From: Monocercomonoides exilis
Lineage: Eukaryota > Preaxostyla > Oxymonadida > Polymastigidae
DNA length: 64,000 bases
Direction of reading: 5' to 3'
Assembly (NCBI GenBank): GCA_001643675.2
Contig: LSRY02000026.1
Location: forward strand, 908,501 to 972,500
In this document: piece after piece, positions 29,245 through 39,900 of the stretch
How the letters are laid out: the number at the start of each line of letters is the position of its first letter
How positions within the stretch are numbered: the first letter of the stretch is position 1
Made by a program: the position numbers and the translations under genes
Notes under the pieces: model-generated
The model's input: only the letters and a program-made list of their open reading frames with translations
The model's database searches: none
Told to the model about the DNA's origin: nothing

Positions 29245-31059
29245 TACCTCTGTGACCTGACAAATTGCTTGAAGCCTCGTCTGTCACAAAAAAAAAAAAA
29301 AATAAAATAAAAAAAATAAAAATCAAATAAAAAATTAAAAAATAATTTTTATTTTAAATTAATACAAAATATACTATTGCTAAAACTTTTAAAGACTTTT
29401 CATAGCACTTTGAAAAAGATTTGTTGATAGCATCTCTAATATCTTGTCGTTTTTTCTCTTATGTCAGTGACCGTCAGTGACAATCATTGACAAATTGTGA
29501 CATAAATATTCCTCAACTGACATTTCGTGTCAAATAAAATAAATATGGGGAACTTGATCACATACAGTTTGTCCGGAAATAAAGTTGATCTGTCCGAAAA
29601 AAAAGTAGATCTTACCATCAACAATATCTCAATAGTTCACTTAACATTCAGCATTTTGAAGTGAAGAGTGTTTTTTAATTTTTTTGTGTGTGTGCAATGT
29701 GATTGTTTGCTTTTCTTTTGGGTTCAGCAAGTTGAATAGTGCTTTTTGTTTAACTGTGCACAGTTTTTCTGCAGTTTAAGTTGTTTTTCAACTATTAATT
29801 TTGATGATGTCAATTTTTCTTTGCAAAAGTTCGATAAGAGTATTATTTTCTGAATTTTTTGATTTTCAAGTCGCTTTCGAACATTAACTTCAAGAATTTT
29901 GATTATTAACATGCTGAATCCAATTTTGAATAGATTGACTGAGCTTTTTTTTTACAAAACGTATTTTTATCGATTGAGCGTATTTTAAACTGTTTTTTCT
30001 TTTATTATCTCTTCAGATTTTCAGAATATAATTGATTAAAATTTTTAATTGGAAATTATATTCTTGTTTAAATTTATTTTCAAAGAAACATCAAAGAACA
30101 AAAACATTATATTTCTCTAAATTTTGTATTGGAACAATTTCGTTGTGCATAATTGAATCATATAAACGCAAAACTCAAATAACATGCTGAAATTCTTTCA
30201 TTATATCTTATCTTTCAAATATACAAAGCCATTTGACAGTTAAAAAAAAGCACAAATTAAAACAAGTTTGAAAACATACAGATAATTTGATGAAAAGTTT
30301 TGAGAATTAATTTCTTTGAATGAAAACAAACAGCTCCAGTATCCTACCGAGTAATACTCAAATGAAAAATAAAGGTAATCGCTGCGCTGTAACAAAATTT
30401 AAATTCGAAAGAAAGTTTTCTTGTATCAAAAATTTTGGATATTTTTGAAAGGTAGGAAAAATTAGATAATTGGAATTAACAACAACAACTATTTGAAAAA
30501 AAAAAATATCACAGCATCCAACAAACATTCAGAAGATACCATTTCATCATTTTATTATTATTCCTTGTTTTCAAACAATAACTTTGTAAAATCATTTTAT
30601 TCAGTAAATATTCATTCACCATTAAATTCAAAACAAATCTAGAAATTGTTGATATTCATATGAAAAGAAGTGAATGATCAGTGTTTTGAAGTATCTTACT
30701 GTTGTCATTTTGTTTATCAACTGTTTTTTTGAAAATTTGAAGTTTCAAAAAAACATAAATAAACAAAAAACTGTAAAACAAAAAATGTGACATTCAATAT
30801 TGGGTGAATAAATGAGATATTGTTGATGGTAAGATCTTCTTTTTTTTTTGGACAGATCAACTTTATTTCCGGACAGACTGTAAATAAAAAATTTGATGAT
30901 TTCAAAATAAAAAGTATTATTTCTTGAAGATTTTCAAAATAATTATTTTTGTAATTAAGAATTATGAAATCGTTATTAATAACCCTTTTTGCAAATCATA
31001 AATATCTTGTCAGTCATTTTGTCATTTTTTCAATTTTCTCTTGTCATGTCACAGAGGTA
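29245..31059. mobile_element. Outer TA-flanked element with TACCTCTGTGAC ends
   Basis: The left end TACCTCTGTGACCTGACAA and the right end TTGTCATGTCACAGAGGTA are inverted repeats, each flanked by TA (29243-29244 and 31060-31061). Several GTCAGTGAC/GTGACA-like words recur in the left part (29461-29530). Most of the interior is a second element (29565-30880). No transposase frame is recognisable. Confidence 0.75.
29565..30880. mobile_element. Nested mariner-like element with CAGTYTGTCCGG ends
   Basis: The left end CAGTTTGTCCGGAAATAAAG and right end (reverse strand CAGTCTGTCCGGAAATAAAG) extend as inverted repeats over about 70 nt, to ATCTTACCATCAACAATATC. Both are flanked by TA (29563-29564 and 30881-30882). 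The interior is AT-rich and has no intact transposase, so it is a non-autonomous or decayed copy. Confidence 0.85.
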
Positions 31060-31395
31060 TACAAAAAAATATTAAAATAAAAACATTTAGCTGTGTTTTG
31101 AAAATCCACATATCCATTTGACTAATTCAACACAAAACCATAAATGTCATTATTTTTTCCTTTTGAGGTTTATTCATTTATTTCTCTTCAAATTGGAAAA
31201 ACAAGAGTGAAATGTTAAAACAACATTCTCAAAGCTCAGTCAGTGTCTTTTTTTCTTTTTCATATTCCTTATCCTCAATTTCATCTATCATCGTCTTTGC
31301 ACTTCTTCTTTTCAATAAATATTCTTCAAGTCTATTCACTCATCCTCCAAACAACTCTTCCCAATCTTAAACGTTCCTCATCATCAAAATTGCAT

Positions 31396-31650
31396 ATGGG
31401 TCATTCATTTTGAAAAGTCACAAATGTTATATTTTTGAGTTTTATTTAAATGTTCCTTGTTTGATCATTTTTTGTAATTAATCAGTCAGATTTCTCCAAC
31501 ATTCACTTTTTTTCTCATCAAATATGTTTGTGAATTCTATTTGTATATGTAACAATGTTTTTAGCATTTAAAGCAAAAATGATCAAAAAATAAACAATTT
31601 TTTTAAACCCAAATATTATGCATATGCGACTTTTCAAAAAGAATGACCCA
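31396..31650. mobile_element. 255-bp MITE, same family as 27520-27761
   Basis: The ends TGGGTCATTCATTTTGAAAA and, on the other strand, TGGGTCATTCTTTTTGAAAA are flanked by TA (31394-31395 and 31651-31652). The terminal 25-30 nt resemble the 27520 copy; the interior differs. Confidence 0.85.
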
Positions 31651-31652
31651 TA

Positions 31653-33855
31653 TGTTTGAGACCAATTCCAATCTTTGATCATTCTGTCAATTATTTTAAC
31701 ATCAATTATGTGAAAAGAGTAATTATTCCATCTTCGTTTGTTATTTCTATCAATGTGTTGATCGCATCCATTATCTGTTTCCAATCATTTTTGATTCAAT
31801 CCTTTTGTCAATTCATATTGTGGAAACAAAAATAACATTAAAATGATAAACATTTATGACAACTTCCCAGCACAATCCTGCAAAATGATGATTGCTTGAA
31901 CACTTTCATGATACAAATGGTTTATTTCACTTGCACACCAAACACGCTAGTGTTATTTGAAAAAGTTAATGTGATTTTGATTTTGAAAAAAATGAACAAA
32001 ATGTGTTTTCATTAATTTCTAAAAAATCAAAAAGACAAATATGCAAACAATCGTATGCATCAATGTTCGTCAATAAAACATAAATTATTTGTGAATGAAC
32101 AACTATTGGATGTGATTGAACCATGTTTTTTTAAATTTTTTTTGGTTATTCATTATAATCACGATTAACTTTTTTTCGCAAAACAACTCTTATTTTTTTC
32201 TTTTGTGATAAAAAAGGAGAATTAGTTATTTATTTGATGTTATTTTGCTCCACACATAAGTCAATCAGATGACATCTTTCTGAAATGTCAACACTCGAAA
32301 CTCTCAATGAAAAATGTTCACAGATAAAGGAGCAAGGATTCCATTTTGAGAATTAAACAAAAATGACAAGTGCAGATTTCAATACAACCTCTTGAATTCT
32401 GTGGAATGGTGCAAAAAAAAAATCATACAAATGCATCAAAAATTGTTTTATCAAAAACTTAATGATATCAAAAAGAATCGCCCATTCATCCAAAGAACAA
32501 TTGCAATTGGCAGTGCTCTTTGAAATACCTCCGAGCCTGTGCTTTTGAGGCTTCAACTCTCATTCCAAATTCCCTCTTCCTTTTTCATTCTCTTTGTTTT
32601 GACTTTTATCAGAAAAGAAATTTCAGGCAATGAGTTTCTTGATGAACTGGGATGAATAAAATGCCAAGCAATAAGAACAATCTGAAATATTCACTGAAAA
32701 TAAAAGAAAGTGTAATTGTTGAAGAAGAATTGCTTTTGGGGACATATAAAAGAAAATCCATTTTTGAATTATTTAGAAAGACGATAAATGCAGATCCAAT
32801 AAAATTGATGTTTTTGAACTCAATGATGGAAAAAGAGAAGAGAAGAAAATGGACTTGTCAGATCTCGTTTTGAATTTATCAGAAGTGCCATTTATCATTT
32901 TTTCACATCGAAATACCACTAGTGTCAACAATGTCAAAAATTGAAAAAGGTTACAAAATAACAATTTTTTTCTCTCTTTCAACAATTCTCAATCATTCGT
33001 TTTTCTTGAAAGGATTGCACACACCTTGGCTCTTATTGACACAAAAATGTCATTGTAAATGAAAATAATAGAAATCTTTGGTAAATTTGTTATTTTCATG
33101 CATGAACAATACTGTCTGAAACATTTGATATTTCAGTGACTCCCCTCAATCACTTCGCACTGAAATTCAATTTCATTTCCAATCTGTAATCCCCTATTTA
33201 TCTTTTGACCTCACACACTTCATAGCATCAAATCAACAAACCTTCTTCTTCAAAAAATAAAAAGGAAAAGAAAATTATCACATTCTTTAAATTTATATAG
33301 TTATTCATATATATATTACTTTTGAAAACAAAGTTTATCACATTCAATTGTCAATAGACATGATTACTGAATCGTTTTTATTGCTGTGGCATTATCTGGT
33401 TATTTCAGTGTTTGTCCCCATCAGCTCTGCTTCCTGAGAAGAGAAGAGAAGAAAAGAAAAGAAAAGAAAAGAAGACATTCAAACAGATTCAATTTGATTA
33501 AGCCTTCCAATCTCAAGACAAACATTGGCTCCATTCAGTGTTTTTCATTTCACAAAAGAGATTGATCTCCATTCAATTCTGAGTATTTTTCTCAAACAAA
33601 ACATAACAATACAAAAAACAAAATTCTCAAAAAAATAAAAGCATGAAACATAAAAACAAGGAAAATATACACACACAATCAATCAATGAAATGATTATCG
33701 AATTTTCTTCACTTGCTGAATAAAGCACATGTCCAGATACCGAACTTTTTCCTGCCCATCACTCCCATACCCCTCACTTTCTGTTCGGCTCTCTCTTGCA
33801 AAGTTCAACACACTGCGACAGCAACGTCACACTCCACTTTGCACTCACCCCCTCT
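31653..33855. other. Gene-poor AT-rich stretch
   Basis: No gene supported. 32463-32485 (CAAAAAGAATCGCCCA) looks like a lone right end of the TGGGTGATT MITE family. A short open frame at 32652-32873 has no recognisable features. A GA-rich microsatellite lies at 33437-33474. Confidence 0.5.
33437..33474. repeat. (GAAAA)n/GAGAA microsatellite
   Basis: Imperfect GAGAA then GAAAA units, purine on the plus strand. Confidence 0.85.
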
Positions 33856-33904
33856 TCCCCATCCCAATCCCCATCCCAATCCCCATCCCCATCCCCATCC
33901 CCAT
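33856..33904. repeat. (CCCATC)n microsatellite
   Basis: Tandem CCCATC/CCAATC hexamers about 100 bp past the stop codon of the receptor gene (read on its minus strand). Confidence 0.85.
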
Positions 33905-33999
33905 GTACACCCACATTAGCCCCTTGCTCCAAGACTCATCCATCCATTTCATCCAATTCATCTCAATCAACATCCTCATCCTCCTCTTTCCCCCGAATT

Positions 34000-36900
34000 T
34001 CATTCTGCTCCTGTGTTCGACACCAAACACTCGCTCCCCTCCACAGCACATGACTCTCCAACATAGTCCATCGCATCTGTCATCGTGAAGATCAGCGACC
34101 CTGCCGGCAGACACTGTGTCAGCCCCCTCTTCACATCCCCCAGCCCCATCCGCTCTTCTGCCCTTTCTTCAACACATTTCCCAATTATCCCTTTCATCGT
34201 GAAGCTTTTCACAACACACAAATCCGGCCTCTCTCCATTCAAGATCTTATCTCCTGCCACCTCTGCTGGATACTCTCCAAACGGGATCTCCAGCGTCAGA
34301 CACTCCCACAGCATCATCCCCATCGAAAACACCACTGATTCTTTTGTTGCTCCCATCTTCTTGTTCACCTGCAGCTCTGGCGCCTTCCATCTCAGACATT
34401 CCTTCCTGTTGTATTCATCATCCTCAAAAGCCGATGAGGGCAGAGAATCCTCATCATCATCATCACTGGCAGATGTCACAACAGTCGATGATGAGATGGA
34501 TGACGAGTCTGAACTATCATCAGAAGAGAAGTCTGAATGCATCACAACGCAGATGACCATGTGCTCGGAGAAGAGAACAATGTGAGGACTCAGATTGGCA
34601 AGTGACTGAAGTGGGTTTTCCATCTCGTCAAATGAGTGGAGTGCCAGATTAGCTACCCAGAACAGAATTTGAGCAGCTGTTTGCTCTCTTTCCTTCAATG
34701 TGCCAATTGCCATCTCCTTTGTTTTATTCTTTCCATGAAGCAGCATGAACAGCGAATCCCTCAAATCCACAATCAGCTTCTCATGAGGCGATGAACAGGC
34801 CATCGCATCCACCAGATTCGACATTGATGAAGTGGTTGGACACAGACTCTCTGATCGAACAAAAGTCGAATCTGTGTCTGAAGCATCTGTGGTTGAAGTG
34901 GATGAGGTAGATGAAATAGATGGTGAAGGAGTTCGCTTTCTTGTCTCCTCCTCATCATCGACCTTCTCCAGCATCCATTGAGGAATCTTGTCTGAATCTC
35001 TTCCCAAAATGTATTCTGTTGATCCACTTTCAGATAGAAGATGCTCTGATGACTCCGAGTGCCCCAAGCTTTTCTCATATATTCTCTTCTTTATCCTCTC
35101 TTCATTTTTCTTCTCAGCCTCCTTTTCTGCTCTTCTCCACTGCTCCTCTGGCGACATCTCCATCGTCATCATCTCAAACGCCTTCGGATCCTTTCTGATG
35201 TTATCATTCACAATCTCTCTCAGATCGTTGTTCTCATTCTTTTCCTTTCTCCATCGAACAGCCAGAACAATAATGACCGCAAGCAGTATTACAACAATCA
35301 CAATGCAAACAATCAACAACCAATAAGATTTCCCTTCTTTTCCTCCTTCAGCAATATTTTCATCCCCATTTGCCTTGGGCTCGCTTCTGTTCTTCAGAAC
35401 AAATGCATCAGTTGCAGACAACCGCTTTCCATACGCAATCATCACAGACACCTCCTTCTCATCTGGGATCGACGAAAGATTTCTCGAAGGCACCATCCCA
35501 ACTGCTTCCGTTTCACTCACAAACCCATCTTCTGCAAAATGATATGTCTCAATCAGGTCTGTATCCCCAGCTGATAAAATCAGTCGGAATGACAAATCAC
35601 ATGGCAGAAGAAGCACCCCCTTGAATTGAATTTCAATCCCACCTCCATTTTCGCCGGCCGAAGCCCCTTCCAGCTTGGGAATGAAGAAAGGCGATGATCT
35701 TTCTCCTGCGATTCCACCAATGGTGCATCCATCATTCAAAATCCAAAGCGATGAGTTATCCTTCAATCCATCTCCTCCTTTCAAACTCGAAATGGTCAAT
35801 GAAGCAGAATCTGAGCAAATGATGTTTCTTCGAAGAGAAGGATAATTTTCAATGAAAGGATTGTTATTTGCAAACATTCCCATCTCAATAACTGTCTTTC
35901 CTCCTCTTATCGAAATTCCTCCCTTTGACGAATCCTCAATCTTAATTTCTTTTGAGTCAAGATTGGAGTTTTCCACGTGGACAAGCGATCCATTCCATTC
36001 ACATGTTTCTCTGAAATCATTATTTCTTTCTCTTTCGCTTTCTTTTGAAAGAATTCCTTCAAGCTCACACATGTGCATCGAAACATCAGTCATGTTGTCA
36101 AGTTCCATAATGATTCCTTTTTCAGAGTGAGAAGCGCAGTTGGAACAAGAACAATTGGAAAGAACTGTATGAGTGGATGATGAAGAAGCAGAGAAAACAG
36201 AAGCTCCTTCTGAGTTCCTTGAACAGTTGTTGAATGAGGAGCTTCCAACCGAAACACTTCCCGAAGTTGACATGTCAATCGAAATGATGCAACCTTCAGA
36301 CAGCTTCACTCCATCAGCAGATATTCCATCGAATACAACACTTCCACATTTTCTAATCTCAAATATAACAGTTGTTGATTCAATTTGTTTCAGTTTAACA
36401 TTTGTAATATTTATCTCATCTCCATTTAGCAGAAATGAAGGCTTCTTGAATGAAAGCATTGATATTGAGCAGTTGTCAACATGAAAAATTCCATTTTCGA
36501 TGCTCATAAATGTTGAATTGAGAACAACAGATTCAATGTTTTCTGATTGGCCGATCGAAGAAAAGTCAACAGATGAAAGAGAAAGCTGTCCACTTGTTTC
36601 ATGAATAATTGAATTGCCTGAATATGAAAACAACTGGCCAAAATTGAATTTCAATCTTTCAATCCTAACGTTTCCCGATGTCCTGATAAGACTTCCCTCG
36701 TCATAACTAGCAATTGCTGAGTTCAGATGCACCAAAGCAGCTGAAGGAGATTGCAATGAGCGGATGATCACATCATGCACATCACGTTCCCCATTGATGA
36801 TCGTCTCCTCTGAGATCAGCAGCTGCGAGTACAGAGATGGAATAATGTGTTGGATTCCCTCACTCAATGAGTGACATGGAGCACTGAACTCTCCACATTG

Positions 36901-39900
36901 CTTGCTGTCTCCTTGATTGTCTGCAACAGAAGAAACAAATATAGTCTCGCTCTGGTATTTCATCACCCTCAGAATAAGATCTTCTTCCCCCACAAAAGAG
37001 TCTGTTGCGCAGCCCCACATTGCCAGTTCCTTCACAAAAGGTACTCTGAAATCCAGTAAGAATTGTGCATCAACAATTTGTGCATCAATCGAGTGGCATT
37101 TCACATAAACATCTCTTCCCCTCAGTGCAGTATTGTCTCTGAATGTGATATTCGAAAAAACAAAATTCAGAGGCTGTTCAGCTATCGAGGTGCATTCCAG
37201 AAACAGCCACCCGCCTCTTCCTGTGCTCGAGCAGAAACATTCAGAAATCGTGCAAAATGAGCAGTCAAAACTTCCTCCTTCATTCAATACACAAAACATC
37301 CCTCCACCCTTTCCACACCTTGTTCCACCACACTTCTTCATCGTTGTGTTTCGAATCACCATTTTCAATGGCTTGTGATCATTACCATTTCGAATGATGG
37401 GAATATCATATGTTGCGTTCTGGGCAACTTCTTCAAATACGCTCCACTCAATAAGAACATCTTGTTCAATTTCATTATTTATTATTCTTGAACTCTTTGA
37501 AATGCTCAATCCACTCGCCTCATCAAGTTGAACATTCTTCATTGTCAGATTTTTAATGTTCAAAATCGTTGATGAAAGCACAGAAACAATATCTTTTGAA
37601 AAGCAAAGTGATTGCATTGTCACAAATTCCAATTGAACTGTTCCTCCGTCTGCCTTTATCAGTCCATAATTAATCATGTTCTCTCTGCTTTCTTCATTTT
37701 TTGCGAATGAGCAGTCTTTCAGAGTCAACAGCCCTTCGCTTGAGCCAACATGCATCAAAACATTCACTCCACTTGCAAATGAAGATGGAATCACAAACTT
37801 GATCAGTTCGAAATTTGTGATCCCAGAAATCTTTATTGCTGCTTCCTTATCTCCCTCTGCTCCATCGATTGAAGTGCGGCATTCCAAAGAGCATTTATTT
37901 GTATCATCCGATTTTATTGAGATTCCACTGAGATCAATACATTTCTGAAGAATTCCTTTTCCGATGATGGTAATATTTCTTTCATTTAATTCTGGCAGTC
38001 TTGTCAACGAATAATCCATCGACAGACAAGGATAATCTGAGAATCCACAAACACACACATCATAACCTTCGCTCCCAATAAATATCTCTGACCCAATCGC
38101 TCGCCAGAAATTGACCAGTGGAATGGCATTCGTTGTGTCACTCCCATCAAAGCCTCTCATCGAATCCAACGAAATATCTGCCAGATGCCCAGTCACAAAT
38201 GGAAGAGAGGCATTTGTGATGCTCTTTGTCAAATTAGGTGATTCAACAAACAGGTCATTTCCATATCTCGCAATATTTGGCTTGTCTGCTTCAAAAACAG
38301 GTGATGAGATCACAAATGAAGAATACTCATCAATCAGCTTCAGTGCCATCCCTCCCCCAAACCCAATCTTCCGTTCTTCTGCTGGTGCTGTGCATCCTAT
38401 GAATGTGCACGAAATAATATTCATTTGAATGCTCCCTTTCAACTGAGTATCAATGGCCCCTCCTCTGCTTTCATCAGCAAGCACAGAGCATCCATCAAAA
38501 TCACATTCTTCAATATTTATTTGTGTGTTCGTATTTTCATCATTGCTGTTGTCAATGCTCACACAGCCTCCTCTTCCAGCTGTTCTTTCGATTTTTGTGA
38601 AATTACATTCAGTCATGCTCAACCACAGAGTGCTCATCAACTCGGTATTTGTGCTGCTTCCTCTCAACGAGATCAATGGAGTTTCACTCAAATCAATCGA
38701 TGAAGCTGATAATGAATCAATGGCCAAAATTCCATTCTCAGCAAACAAGAATAAAGATGAAAGTTCTGATGGAGGTCCTTGAAGAATCAAAGAACAATGA
38801 GACAAAGTCAGTATTGATGAAGAAGAAGAAATGAAAATGGAGTGTGATGAGAGAGAAGAAGGAAGAGAAAAGATAAGTCTTGAAAATTCGGTTTCAATAC
38901 TTGCTGTTATCATCGCTGGATTGGATGTTTCACTTGAATCAGAGACTGTCCAACCACTTTCATCATCATTTCCTCGAATAACATGCTTTTGTCCAGCAAA
39001 GGTCAATTCATCGCTCATCTGAATCATTCCATTCACAACAACTTTCTTTGTTCCTGTCAACCGTGTGAGCGAATGTTTCATTGTCAAGCAAGGGAATTGG
39101 ACTATTCCACAGCGTGAATGATCACATGCCTCAGAATTGCTCACAAAGATTTCTTCTGGAGTGGGAAGGAGATAGATGCACAGTGGGATAACCAAACTGT
39201 TGTTTCCATTGTCATATCCCCTCACCTTGTCAGCAGTATCTGACGATGCCGTAACACATGTTATCTTTTCTGATTTTGCAGTCATTTCCAAATTGGGTGA
39301 GAAGACGAAGATATCGCTTCCCCACTTGGCTGTGTTTGTTCCAAATGAAGAAGAAATCAGGAAATTGGGATTTTCATTCAATAGCTGGAGAAGGATTCCT
39401 CCCCCAAATCCATATGTTGCAGAGCAATAGCACCCATCAAAAGATCCACCTTTCACATTCACTTCATTCTCATTCCCTGCACACAGCATCATCGATCCAC
39501 CATTTTCTGAACTTGTGCTTCCACATCCTTCAAATACGCTTGAATTAAAATCAATGTTGACCTTGTCATTCGAAAACGACATCACTGCTGCTCCGCTTGT
39601 TGTCCTTTCAATCCCATCAAAAACACATTCTGAAAGTGCCAATGAAATCTCATTTGTTGAAGAAAGCGAAAACAATGAATTTGTGGAAATAGTCGTTGAC
39701 CAGTTCACATGTTCCATCTGAAATACCCCATTCTGTATGTTTATCAGTTCTGTCGAAAATGCTGTTTCTGTTGATTGTCCGCTCTCAAAAGATATGTTTA
39801 GTCTGCTGATCCTCATTCCTCCTTTCCCACTTATCTCAAACAGCCTTGATCCACGGTTATTCGGATGAGCCGAGGCATGCACAAGAATAAGGTCTCTGGC

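Noticed and set aside
33713-34088. Pro/Ile/Ser-rich frames downstream of the receptor gene
   Set aside because: They come from the CCCATC microsatellite and have three overlapping versions in different frames.
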